From NCBI RefSeq assembly GCF_900104945.1, contig NZ_LT629736.1:248001-312000 (forward strand): 64,000 nucleotides of DNA, given 5' to 3'. The stretch is from Halopseudomonas xinjiangensis (GTDB taxonomy: Bacteria; Pseudomonadota; Gammaproteobacteria; Pseudomonadales; Pseudomonadaceae). Positions 10,070 to 22,176 of the stretch are shown here, in pieces; the first letter of the stretch is position 1, and the number at the start of each line of letters is the position of its first letter. The position numbers were made by a program, and so were the translations under genes. Below the pieces are notes generated by a model. The model was not told the DNA's origin and ran no database searches. It saw only the letters and a program-made list of their open reading frames with translations.

Positions 10070-10798
10070 TTACAGATAAGTGCGGTCGGTGTTGTGCAAG
10101 GCGCGCACGTTTTCCGGGCGCGTGTTGCGGCACAGCACGGTGATGCCGTCGTCGGCGACGCGATGCCAGCTCAGGCCGACCGGCTTGGGTGCGTAGTCGG
10201 GAGCAGGGTCCATCGGATGCTGTAACGCGGTGAGTACGACCAACGTGTCCATGGGGGCGTACAGCTCGATCACGTCGCCTGCCTTCGAGTTGCCTGAGTG
10301 AAATTCGAAAGCACCACTGGCATCGACGGTGACCTTGCTGAACAGGTTGAGAGCCATCAACAGGTCGGACAGGGTCATGTTCCACTTGCCCATTTCGACC
10401 AGCAGGTTGTCCACGCCGTTGCGGTAAAAACCATTGCGCAGTTCCTGATAGCGACCTTCGCCGTACTTGTCCTTCACTTCTTCTGCATTGAGCACCCCGC
10501 CGAAGCTATCGCTCCAGCCGCAGGTATCGGTGACGATCGCGGCCAGCACCTTGCCCATGTCCGAGTAGAGGCAATGGCCGGCCGTGAGCTTGGCGGTGTG
10601 CTGTCCCTTGAGCGAGTCGGGTAGGTTCAGGCGTTCGCTCTTGTCCTGGGCGTTGAACATCAGCAGGCTGACGTTGGCACCGCCTTCGATATCGGTCAGG
10701 CGCAGCAGTTGTCCGCGCTTGAGCACGAAGGAAGTATGGCCACCGCCGGGGACGGTTTCCTCATACAGCGTGGGTCGCAGGGCAGCAGGGATGCTCAT
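10070..10798 (-). CDS. DUF1989 protein UAAP2, probable carboxyguanidine deiminase subunit
   Basis: The 242-residue protein is the larger partner of the DUF1989 pair (urea-carboxylase-associated family 2). It shares the [12 protein letters not shown] core with UAAP1, Cys and Asp being candidate metal or catalytic residues. Its ATG overlaps the stop of the ABC ATPase gene by four bases (ATGA), and UAAP1 begins 11 bases after its stop, so expression is coupled. Function as a carboxyguanidine deiminase subunit is inferred from family plus the riboswitch; older annotation gives only urea amidolyase-associated protein. Confidence 0.85.
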   Translation of the reverse strand: MSIPAALRPTLYEETVPGGGHTSFVLKRGQLLRLTDIEGGANVSLLMFNAQDKSERLNLPDSLKGQHTAKLTAGHCLYSDMGKVLAAIVTDTCGWSDSFGGVLNAEEVKDKYGEGRYQELRNGFYRNGVDNLLVEMGKWNMTLSDLLMALNLFSKVTVDASGAFEFHSGNSKAGDVIELYAPMDTLVVLTALQHPMDPAPDYAPKPVGLSWHRVADDGITVLCRNTRPENVRALHNTDRTYL

Positions 10799-11607
10799 GG
10801 GCGGGCTCCTTGATGGGTGTCGTCCGGCAGCTGACCGCCGGTAATGCGTTCGGGCAGGGCGCTGACGGCGTCACGCGCGGCCTTCCGGTCGCTGTTTAGG
10901 GGTATGTCATAAGTAATGCGCGCACCGTAGGCGCCGGGTGCTTGCGGATCGATACGGGTCTTGTCGAACACCAGCAGGCGCGTTCCGAGGGTGAAGCCTT
11001 CGGACAGATCGTGCGTCACCATGAACACGGTCAGCCCGGTTTGTTTCCACAATTCCAGCAGCAAATCGTGCATGTCCTTGCGGATGCCTGGGTCGAGCGC
11101 GCCGAATGGCTCGTCCAGCAGCAGGATGCGTGGCGTCTTGACCAGTGCCTGGGCAATCGCCAGGCGCTGCTGCATGCCGCCCGAAAGGGCGTGCGGGTAT
11201 TTGTCGAGCGAATTGCCCAGGCCAACCTTTTCCAGGATGGCCACCGCCTTCTCGCGCGCTTCGCGCTTGGCGCTGCCGAAGAGTCGGCCAATCAGCGGTG
11301 CCTGCTGCAGCTCCATGCCCAGCATGACGTTGCCCAGCACGGTCAGATGTGGAAAGACCGAGTAGCGCTGGAATACCACGCCGCGATCCGGGCCCGGCTC
11401 CGGCGGCAGCGGCTTGCCATCGATGAGCAGTTGACCTCTGCTGGGCGTTTCCTGGCCGAGCAGCAGGCGCAGGAAGGTCGACTTGCCACACCCCGAAGCA
11501 CCGACCATGGTGATGAATTCGCCGCTGGCGACTTCCAGATCCAGATTTTCCAGCACGACCTGATCGCCGTACTCCTGCCAGACTTGCTTGATGGAAATGG
11601 CGGACAT
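10795..11607 (-). CDS. ABC transporter ATP-binding protein (probable guanidine/urea-type uptake)
   Basis: The 270-residue nucleotide-binding subunit has Walker A GASGCGKST (about 37-45), the Q-loop, signature LSGGMQQRLA (about 142), Walker B RILLLDEPFGALD and a switch His in MVTHDLSEG. It is most like SsuB/TauB-type ATPases of nitrate/sulfonate/taurine importers. It starts one base after the permease stop and overlaps the UAAP2 start. The riboswitch-led operon suggests guanidine, or a related nitrogen compound, as cargo; this is inference. Confidence 0.88.
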   Translation of the reverse strand: MSAISIKQVWQEYGDQVVLENLDLEVASGEFITMVGASGCGKSTFLRLLLGQETPSRGQLLIDGKPLPPEPGPDRGVVFQRYSVFPHLTVLGNVMLGMELQQAPLIGRLFGSAKREAREKAVAILEKVGLGNSLDKYPHALSGGMQQRLAIAQALVKTPRILLLDEPFGALDPGIRKDMHDLLLELWKQTGLTVFMVTHDLSEGFTLGTRLLVFDKTRIDPQAPGAYGARITYDIPLNSDRKAARDAVSALPERITGGQLPDDTHQGARP

Positions 11608-11608
11608 G

Positions 11609-12427
11609 TCAGTGGGCTCCCTTGGGTTCGAACCAGGGGAACAGCACGCGTGTGGTTCCCTTCAGCAGGCGGTCCATGATGAAAGCGAGCAACGTGATCC
11701 AGGCGACATACGGCAAGATCACATCCATTGCCAGGTAACGGCGCACCAGGAAGATGCGATATCCCAGGCCGTCGGTCGACGCGATCGCCTCGGCGGCAAT
11801 CAGAAACAGCCAGGCCGGGCCGAGAGCGAGTGCCAGCCCCTGCAGCAAACGCGGAAAGAGCTGCGGCAACACGACGCGGATCAGTACCTGCCATGTATTG
11901 GCGCCCAGGGTCTGCGCCTTGACCAACAGCTCTGCCGGGATCTCCTTGACGCGCTGCTCCATGTCGCGAATCAACACCGGCGTGATACCGATGACGATCA
12001 ACATCACCTTGGATAGCTCGCCCAGCCCGAGCACGATGAACAGGATCGGCAGGATCGCTAGCGGTGGAATCATCGATAGCACCGTTGTCAGCGGAGACAG
12101 AGGCGTGCGTAACAATGGAATGAGCATGGCCATCCCGAGGACCAGGCTGACCAGAGCGGAGATGCCCAGGCCGGTCCCCAGACGTTTGAGGCTGGAAGCG
12201 GTGTCCTCCCACCATAGATAAGCGCCGGTGCGTCGATCCTCGGTAAAGGCCATGCGGTCCACGGCCTCAGCCATCTGGGTGAAGCTGGGCAGCAACTTGT
12301 CATCAGGGTTTTCTGCCAGACGCGCCTGGGAACTGAACAGATAGAACATCAGCAACAGAGCGAAGGGGAGAAGTATCAGCCCGAGGCGCAGCGGGCGGCT
12401 GGGTTCCCGGTTCATGAGGCGGGGCAT
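11609..12427 (-). CDS. ABC transporter permease (SsuC/TauC type)
   Basis: First gene after the riboswitch. The 272-residue inner-membrane protein has about six membrane segments, beginning near residue 14, and the cytoplasmic EAA-like loop in IPAELLVKAQTLGANTW typical of BPD-type permeases. The ATG at 12427 is chosen because TTGGAGAC lies 6-8 bases upstream; a longer frame to 12523 would run through the riboswitch. A substrate-binding protein normally precedes this gene in related operons but is absent here, so the importer must use a binding protein encoded elsewhere or none. Confidence 0.85.
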   Translation of the reverse strand: MPRLMNREPSRPLRLGLILLPFALLLMFYLFSSQARLAENPDDKLLPSFTQMAEAVDRMAFTEDRRTGAYLWWEDTASSLKRLGTGLGISALVSLVLGMAMLIPLLRTPLSPLTTVLSMIPPLAILPILFIVLGLGELSKVMLIVIGITPVLIRDMEQRVKEIPAELLVKAQTLGANTWQVLIRVVLPQLFPRLLQGLALALGPAWLFLIAAEAIASTDGLGYRIFLVRRYLAMDVILPYVAWITLLAFIMDRLLKGTTRVLFPWFEPKGAH

Positions 12428-12474
12428 GGCAGTCTCCAATGGGTACACGTGACGAGATCTCAGCTGTCTGAGGC

Positions 12475-12566
12475 TCTCCCGGGCTTTTATCCCGCCGTGT
12501 AACCCCCTGCCGGAGGTCGACAACTCTCGGACCAGTCACCTGCGTTGCAGGCCGGAACCCTAGTCG
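12475..12566 (-). promoter_or_regulatory. Guanidine-I (ykkC) riboswitch aptamer
   Basis: Read on the minus strand, the leader contains, in order, CTAGGGTTCCGGC (12563-12551), ACTGGTCCGAGAG (12536-12524) and ACGGCGGGATAAAAGCCCGG with GAGA after it (12498-12475). These are the three invariant blocks of the ykkC class that binds guanidinium. The aptamer ends about 48 bases before the permease ATG. No poly-T terminator follows, so control may act on ribosome access; the short region after the aptamer holds CTCAG...CTGAG and the TTGGAGAC ribosome site. I regard the aptamer as near certain and the mechanism as open. Confidence 0.95.
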
Positions 12567-12651
12567 TCCATTGATGTTCATTTTAGCGACCCGCTTGGGC
12601 CGAATAACACCTGGGTCAGACAGACCCGATCTCGCATATTGTCATTGTCAA

Positions 12652-12667
12652 TGCACTTGCTGTGCCA
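12652..12667 (-). promoter_or_regulatory. Sigma-54 (RpoN) promoter for the guanidine operon
   Basis: On the minus strand TGGCACAGCAAGTGCA matches the -24/-12 consensus (TGGCACG-N4-TTGCW) at all but two fixed positions. GG and GC are at the required spacing. Transcription would start near 12641, giving a leader of about 215 bases that contains the riboswitch. An NtrC-like site lies upstream at 12742. Confidence 0.75.
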
Positions 12668-12741
12668 ATTGCCTCGAGTGCCGCAAAACGGGGCGCCGGG
12701 AGCCGTGGCTATTCGGGAAGTCGGTTCTCCGCCGGCCTAAT

Positions 12742-12758
12742 TGCACCGATGTGGTGCG
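12742..12758. promoter_or_regulatory. NtrC-type enhancer palindrome
   Basis: TGCACC-GATGT-GGTGCG fits the NtrC consensus TGCACC-N5-GGTGCA with one mismatch. Its centre is about 110 bases upstream of the predicted sigma-54 start near 12641, an ordinary enhancer distance. It also lies upstream of rnpB on the other strand, but rnpB has its own sigma-70 promoter. Confidence 0.7.
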
Positions 12759-12791
12759 CTACGTGCGCTGAATCTGTGCGCTTGAGAAATC

Positions 12792-12820
12792 TTGCCGTTA
12801 GCCGCGAAGCGGGATAACCT
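12792..12820 (+). promoter_or_regulatory. rnpB promoter
   Basis: TTGCCG (12792-12797) and TAACCT (12815-12820) are separated by 17 bases, placing the start about seven bases later, close to the first base of the RNase P RNA at 12828. Confidence 0.55.
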
Positions 12821-12827
12821 TGCCGCA

Positions 12828-13179
<352 letters not shown>

Positions 13180-13376
13180 TATTTCTTCCTTTCTGTCCTT
13201 CAGATGCCCCGCTTTAGTCCAAAAAAATATTACTCGTGAGACTTTACTTTAAGTTGTCACGCCATCCCCTTGTACGTGGTCTCCTTTGTCCCGCCATATT
13301 CATGTCGTTTCTCCCCCGCTGAGCCCTTTTTGGACCTAACCCCCCGTCAATAAAGGATTTTTCGTCAGTTGCTCAC
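13180..13376. other. Non-coding spacer between rnpB and the mra promoter
   Basis: About 200 bases without a supportable gene. The only structure noticed is a 9-bp inverted repeat, GTCCAAAAA (13217-13225) and TTTTTGGAC (13327-13335), spaced about 100 bases apart. No clear terminator for rnpB was seen. Confidence 0.5.
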
Positions 13377-13405
13377 TTGACGGTGTATAGGCGCATTTCT
13401 ATAGT
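13377..13405 (+). promoter_or_regulatory. P-mra promoter of the division and cell wall cluster
   Basis: TTGACG (13377-13382) and TATAGT (13400-13405) are separated by exactly 17 bases, a strong sigma-70 promoter. The predicted start near 13412 falls at the first MraZ box, and mraZ begins about 70 bases further on. Confidence 0.85.
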
Positions 13406-13410
13406 GTGCC

Positions 13411-13447
13411 GAAGTGGTATGAAGTGGATAAAAGTGGGATTTATTGG
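13411..13447 (+). promoter_or_regulatory. MraZ operator: tandem AAGTGG boxes
   Basis: AAGTGG occurs at 13412, 13422 and 13432 with an exact 10-base period, followed by a degenerate TATTGG at 13442. MraZ is known to repress its own operon by binding tandem GTGG-type boxes with this spacing. The boxes cover the predicted transcription start, so bound MraZ would block initiation. Confidence 0.85.
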
Positions 13448-13483
13448 CATGGACAGCCGGTCTTTCAGGGGAAGCTCTTAATC

Positions 13484-13936
13484 GTGTTCCGAGGAACCAA
13501 CGCCATCAGTCTTGACGCCAAAGGGCGGCTTGCGATGCCATCACGGTATCGCGACCGGCTCGTGGGCGCCTGCGAAGGTCAGTTGGTGGCAACGATCGCC
13601 CTGGAAGAGAAGTGTCTGTGGATCTACCCCCTGCCTGAATGGGAAAAGGTCGAGCAGCAGCTCGCCGCCGCCCCCAACATGAATCAGCAGGTCAAGCGCC
13701 TGCAGCGTCTGCTCATCGGCAACGCCAATGATATCGAACTCGACGGTAATGGCCGCTTCGTTGTGCCGCCATTGCTACGCGATCACGCAGGTCTGGACAA
13801 AAAAGTCATGCTGGTCGGACAGCTGAACAAGTTCGAACTGTGGAGTGAAGACGCGTGGCTGGCTCAGACCGACGCTTATCTTGAACAGCAGGGCATCGGC
13901 GAGCTGCCGGTGGAACTGCAGTCATTGAGTCTATGA
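13484..13936 (+). CDS. mraZ: Transcriptional regulator MraZ
   Basis: MraZ is a ring-forming DNA-binding protein related to AbrB that autoregulates the division and cell wall operon. The GTG at 13484 is chosen because the family starts at (M)[16 protein letters not shown] and CAGGGGAAG lies just upstream; an in-frame ATG at 13406 would place coding sequence over the operator. The 150-residue product holds the two tandem SpoVT-AbrB repeats, each with a D-x-K-G-R or D-G-N-G-R core (about 12 and 86). It overlaps rsmH by four bases. Confidence 0.95.
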   Translation: MFRGTNAISLDAKGRLAMPSRYRDRLVGACEGQLVATIALEEKCLWIYPLPEWEKVEQQLAAAPNMNQQVKRLQRLLIGNANDIELDGNGRFVVPPLLRDHAGLDKKVMLVGQLNKFELWSEDAWLAQTDAYLEQQGIGELPVELQSLSL

Positions 13937-14870
13937 TCATGCAGCCGACCCTCCAACACATCAGCGTGCTGCTCAATGAAGCCCTTGTCGGGCTCGATGT
14001 TCGTCCGGACGGACTTTATGTCGATGGCACCTTCGGTCGCGGAGGGCATAGCAGAGCGATTCTCGACAAGCTTGGGGAGAGCGGCCGGCTGATTGCCTTC
14101 GACAAGGACCCGGAGGCGATTCGGGTCGGAGACCAGCTGGCGGCCGAAGACGGCCGCTTTGTCGTTGTACGCCGTTCGTTTGCCGATATGGCGGAAGAGC
14201 TTCGCCAGCGAGGCGAAAGCGGCACGGTAGACGGCGTGCTGCTCGATCTCGGTGTTTCGTCCCCGCAGCTTGACGATCCCGAGCGCGGCTTCAGCTTCCT
14301 CAACGACGGTCCGCTGGACATGCGCATGGACCCGACTCAGGGTCAGAGCGCAGCTCAGTGGATCAACTCGGCGAGTGAAGCCGACATCGCTACCGTGCTC
14401 TTCGAATACGGTGAAGAGCGTTTTTCGCGTCGTATGGCCAAGGCCATCGTGATGCGTCGTGCCGAGCAGCCGTTCACCCGAACCGCTGATCTGGCGGAAG
14501 TGATCAAACAGGCCAATCCGGCCTGGGAAAAACACAAGCATCCGGCCACGCGGGCCTTTCAGGGCATTCGCATCTTCATCAATCGCGAGCTGGATGACTT
14601 GTCGCTGGGCCTGAAGGCCGCGCTCGAAGTGCTCGCTCCAGGCGGGCGTCTGGTGGTGATCAGCTTTCATTCGCTGGAAGACCGGCTGGTCAAGCAGTTC
14701 ATGCGGCTCGAAGCCAAGGGTGCGCCGATACCGCGCGGCCTGCCGATCCGCGAGAGCGACATTTCAGTCAGCGTCAATCTTGTCGGCAAGGCGATCAAGC
14801 CGTCTGCCGACGAAGTGTCTGCCAACTCTCGGTCTCGTAGCGCCGTGCTGCGCATTGCGGAGAAACGTTG

Positions 14871-14871
<1 letters not shown>
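13933..14871 (+). CDS. rsmH: 16S rRNA (cytosine-1402 N4)-methyltransferase RsmH (MraW)
   Basis: RsmH adds the N4-methyl group to C1402 of 16S rRNA, the same base whose ribose is methylated by RsmI. The 312-residue protein shows the SAM motif [10 protein letters not shown] (about 33-42), the [12 protein letters not shown] motif and the FHSLEDR C-terminal signature. The start ATG overlaps the mraZ stop as ATGA, so translation is coupled. The next gene ftsL overlaps its stop by one base. Confidence 0.96.
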
Positions 14872-18349
<3,478 letters not shown>

Positions 18350-18357
<8 letters not shown>

Positions 18358-19732
18358 AGCCAAGCGCCTGAGCGATATGGTCAAAGCACTGAGCGCCAGC
18401 CTGCATGGCGATGATGCTCGTTTCGACCACGTCTGCATCGATTCGCGTGAAGCGCGGACGGGCTCGCTGTTCGTTGCGCTGCAGGGCAGCCGTGTGAACG
18501 GTCACGACTTCGTCGGCAAGGCCCGCGAGCGCGGCGCCGTCGCTGCGCTGGTCGAATATCTGGTTGATGATCCACTGCCACAACTGCTGGTGCACGACGC
18601 CCAACTGGCGTTGGGGCAGCTGGGCGCGCTGGCGCGAGACGATTTTTCCGGCCCGCTGGTCGCCATCACTGGTTCCAGCGGGAAGACCAGCGTCAAGGAA
18701 ATGCTGGCGGCGATTCTTCGCGAAGAAGGGCCTGTGCTCGCCACCCGCGGCAACTTGAACAACGAACTCGGCGTTCCGCTGACCCTGCTCGAACTCTCCG
18801 TCGAGCATAAGTTCGCAGTGATCGAAATGGGCGCAGCGGGCATTGGCGACATCGCCTACAGCATGCGCCTGGCACGTCCGCATGTCAGTGTTCTGACCAA
18901 CGCCGGCACTGCCCACGTCGGCCGCTTCGGCGGTCCAGAGCAGGTGGCGCGTGCCAAGAGCGAGATCTACACCGGGCTCGACGCCGATGGCCAGGCGGTG
19001 ATCAACCTCGATAGCCCGTGGTTCGAGCAGTGGTATCAGCTGCTGGGCAAACGCAAGAGTTTCGCCTTCAGCCTGCAAAACCCAACCGCCGAGTTGCGCG
19101 CCGAGTCGGTCGAGCTCGACCGACGCGGTTGCCCGGGCTTCGCGCTGGTGACGCCGAAAGGCTCGATCACCGTACAGCTCAACCTGCTTGGCAAGCACAA
19201 CATTGCCAATGCTCTGGCTGCTGCAGGCGCCGCGCTGGCGCTGGATGTCGATCTCGAAATGATCCGCCGTGGCCTGGCCAAGGTGATGCCGGTGCCAGGT
19301 CGCGCCCAGAGCCTGCCGGGCAAGGATGGCGCGTTGATCATCGATGACAGCTATAACGCCAACCCTGGTTCGGTGAAGGCTGCAATCGATCTGCTCGCAG
19401 CCTTCGAAGGCAAGCGAATCCTGGTGCTCGGTGATATGGGCGAGCTGGGCCAGTGGGAAGAGGAAAGCCACCGCGAGGTGGGCGACTACGCGAGCGAGCA
19501 AGGGCTCGACGGGCTGTACGCGGTCGGCAGGCTCTCGGCCCTGGCCGTGGAGAGCTTTGGCGAAGGTGCCCGGCTGTTTGCCAGCAAGGCCGAGCTGACA
19601 GCCGCGCTGCTGGATCAGCTCTCCTCGGACGTGCGCGTACTGGTCAAGGGATCACGCAGTGCCGGAATGGAACAAGTCGTCGCCGGGCTGACCGAACACA
19701 ACGATAACCATAACGACGACAAGGCTCATTGA
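18350..19732 (+). CDS. murF: UDP-MurNAc-tripeptide--D-Ala-D-Ala ligase MurF
   Basis: MurF finishes the cytoplasmic pentapeptide precursor by adding D-Ala-D-Ala, made by Ddl encoded at 25870. The 460-residue protein carries the Mur-ligase ATP loop [12 protein letters not shown] (about 105), the central NxxNNE-like segment [11 protein letters not shown] and the [11 protein letters not shown] motif of the C-terminal part. It overlaps murE by eight bases. Its C-terminus ends in an Asn/Asp/His-rich tail. Confidence 0.96.
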
Positions 19733-19733
19733 G

Positions 19734-20816
19734 ATGCTCCTGTTACTAGCTCAATACCTTCAGCAGTTTCATACCGGGTTCTCGGTATTTCAGTACCTGA
19801 CCCTGCGCGGCATTCTCGGTGTGCTGACCGCACTGGGCATCGCTCTGTTCATGGGCCCGCAGATGATTCGTGCGCTGGTGTTTCGGCAGATCGGCCAATC
19901 CGTGCGCAACGATGGTCCGCAGAGTCACCTGTCCAAGGCCGGTACGCCGACCATGGGCGGAGCACTGATCCTCATCGCGATTGCAGTGAGCACGTTACTT
20001 TGGGCCGATCTGACCAATCTGTATGTCTGGGTAGTATTGGGCGTCACGCTGTCGTTCGGTGCGATCGGCTGGGTCGACGACTACCGCAAGGTCATCGAAA
20101 AGAACTCGCGCGGACTGCCGTCGCGCTGGAAGTATTTCTGGCAGTCGGTGTTCGGCCTGACCGTCGCGGTCATTCTCTATTTCACCGCACAGACCCCGAT
20201 CGAAACCACGCTGATCGTGCCGTTCTTCAAGGATGTGACGATTCAGCTGGGGCTGTTCTACATCGTGCTGACCTACTTCGTGATTGTCGGCTCGAGCAAT
20301 GCGGTCAACCTGACTGATGGCCTCGACGGGCTGGCGATCATGCCTACGGTCATGGTGGGTGGTGCGCTGGGCATCTTCGCGTATCTCTCGGGCAACGTGC
20401 GCTTCGCCGACTACCTGCTGATCCCCTACGTACTAGGGTCCGGCGAACTGATCATCTTCTGTGGCGCGTTGCTCGGCGCGGGCCTGGGTTTTCTCTGGTT
20501 CAACACGTATCCGGCTCAGGTGTTCATGGGCGACGTCGGTGCACTGGCCCTCGGCGCTGCGCTGGGCACCATCGCGGTGATCGTTCGGCAGGAAATCGTG
20601 CTGTTCATCATGGGCGGCATTTTCGTCGTCGAGACACTGTCGGTCATCGTCCAGGTTGCCTCGTTCAAGCTGACCGGGCGCCGCGTTTTCCGTATGGCAC
20701 CGATTCACCACCATTTCGAATTGAAGGGCTGGCCTGAGCCACGCGTAATTGTGCGTTTCTGGATTATCACCGTGGTACTGGTGCTGATCGGCCTTGCCAC
20801 CCTGAAGCTGCGTTGA
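19734..20816 (+). CDS. mraY: Phospho-MurNAc-pentapeptide transferase MraY
   Basis: MraY is the integral-membrane enzyme that links the nucleotide precursor to undecaprenyl phosphate, giving lipid I. The 360-residue protein has about ten membrane segments and the family motifs [21 protein letters not shown] and MAPIHHHFE, which carry the catalytic Asp residues and the His triad. It starts one base after the murF stop. Confidence 0.97.
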   Translation: MLLLLAQYLQQFHTGFSVFQYLTLRGILGVLTALGIALFMGPQMIRALVFRQIGQSVRNDGPQSHLSKAGTPTMGGALILIAIAVSTLLWADLTNLYVWVVLGVTLSFGAIGWVDDYRKVIEKNSRGLPSRWKYFWQSVFGLTVAVILYFTAQTPIETTLIVPFFKDVTIQLGLFYIVLTYFVIVGSSNAVNLTDGLDGLAIMPTVMVGGALGIFAYLSGNVRFADYLLIPYVLGSGELIIFCGALLGAGLGFLWFNTYPAQVFMGDVGALALGAALGTIAVIVRQEIVLFIMGGIFVVETLSVIVQVASFKLTGRRVFRMAPIHHHFELKGWPEPRVIVRFWIITVVLVLIGLATLKLR

Positions 20817-20826
20817 GGAAAAGACT

Positions 20827-22176
20827 GTGTCACTGATTACCACGGACAAGAAGCGGATCATCGTCGGGCTCGGTAGCACCGGGCTCTCGGTCGCCCGTTT
20901 TCTGGCGGGCCGTGGGATTCCCTTTGCCGTCGCCGATACCCGCCAGACGCCGCCCGGGCTGGATCAGCTCAAGCGCTTTGCGCCTATGGCCGACCTGTAT
21001 CTGGGTGAACTGGACGCCGACCTGCTATCCAGCGCTGGCGAACTGATCGTCAGTCCGGGTATCGCGCTGGCCACGCCTGCGCTGCAGCAGGCGAAGGCCG
21101 CCGGCGTCAGCATCATCGGGGACATACAGCTGTTCGCCCGCGAGGCGAAAGCTCCGATCATTGCGATCACCGGGTCGAACGCAAAAAGCACGGTAACGAC
21201 GCTGGTCGGCGAGATGGCTCGGGCAGCCGGAAAGCGCGTTGGTGTTGGTGGCAATCTCGGCACGCCGGCACTCGATCTGCTTGAAGAGAACGCCGACCTA
21301 TATGTGCTCGAGCTTTCCAGCTTCCAGCTGGAAACCACCGAGCGGCTGAACGCCGCGGTCGCTACCGTGCTGAATATCAGCGAAGACCACATGGACCGTT
21401 ACGCCAACCTGGGCGCTTATCACCAGGCCAAGCACCGGATTTTCCGTGGCGCGCGCAGCGTCGTAATCAACCGTGACGATCCGCTATCGCGCCCGCTGGT
21501 TGCCGACGAGTTGCCGCGTTGGACGTTCGGTCTGTCGCGTCCGGATTTCCATGGTTTCGGACTGCTTACCGAGGCGGGCATCATCTCGCTCGCCTACGAA
21601 TTCGACGCGATCATGCCGGTCGCGGAACTGAAGATTCGTGGCGCGCACAACCAGTCGAATGCTCTGGCGGCTCTCGCGCTGGGCCAGGCCGCCGGTTTGC
21701 CTATGCCGGCCATGCTCGAGGCTTTGCGAAACTTCGCAGGTCTTGCCCATCGCTGCCAGTGGGTAGGCCAGCGGGCCGGAGTCGACTACTACGACGACTC
21801 CAAGGCAACCAATGTCGGCGCTGCGCTGGCTGCGATCGAAGGGCTGGGCGCCGACATCCAGGGCCAGTTGGTACTGATCGCCGGTGGCGATGGCAAGGGC
21901 GCCGATTTCGCGCCCCTGCGCACACCGGTCTCCCGTCATTGCCGTGCCGTGGTGCTGCTGGGTCGTGATGCTCCGGTGCTGGAGCAGACCCTATCCGGGG
22001 CAAGCCAACTGATCCGCGTCGACACATTGGAGCAGGCCGTGGAGACGGCTGCTGAACAGGCCCGGCCGGGTGATGCGGTGCTGTTGTCGCCCGCATGCGC
22101 AAGCCTGGACATGTTCAAGAATTTCGAAGAGCGCGGCAGGCTCTTTGCAGCAGCCGTGCAGAGGATGCCGCAATGA
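20827..22176 (+). CDS. murD: UDP-MurNAc-L-Ala--D-Glu ligase MurD
   Basis: MurD adds D-Glu as the second stem-peptide residue. The 449-residue protein starts at a GTG (20827) preceded by GAGGAAAAG. An N-terminal Rossmann domain with VGLGSTGLS (about 14-22) is followed by the ATP loop ITGSNAKSTVTT, where Ala replaces the Gly usual in many Mur ligases, and by the DDSKATN motif (about 325). It overlaps ftsW by four bases. Confidence 0.96.
   Translation: MSLITTDKKRIIVGLGSTGLSVARFLAGRGIPFAVADTRQTPPGLDQLKRFAPMADLYLGELDADLLSSAGELIVSPGIALATPALQQAKAAGVSIIGDIQLFAREAKAPIIAITGSNAKSTVTTLVGEMARAAGKRVGVGGNLGTPALDLLEENADLYVLELSSFQLETTERLNAAVATVLNISEDHMDRYANLGAYHQAKHRIFRGARSVVINRDDPLSRPLVADELPRWTFGLSRPDFHGFGLLTEAGIISLAYEFDAIMPVAELKIRGAHNQSNALAALALGQAAGLPMPAMLEALRNFAGLAHRCQWVGQRAGVDYYDDSKATNVGAALAAIEGLGADIQGQLVLIAGGDGKGADFAPLRTPVSRHCRAVVLLGRDAPVLEQTLSGASQLIRVDTLEQAVETAAEQARPGDAVLLSPACASLDMFKNFEERGRLFAAAVQRMPQ

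Noticed and set aside
12571-12771. Small plus-strand frame opposite the guanidine operon leader
   Set aside because: It covers the sigma-54 and NtrC sites and has no ribosome site or recognisable product.
13406-13483. N-terminal extension of mraZ from an upstream ATG
   Set aside because: It would translate the MraZ boxes and has no similarity to the family; the GTG at 13484 with its ribosome site fits better.
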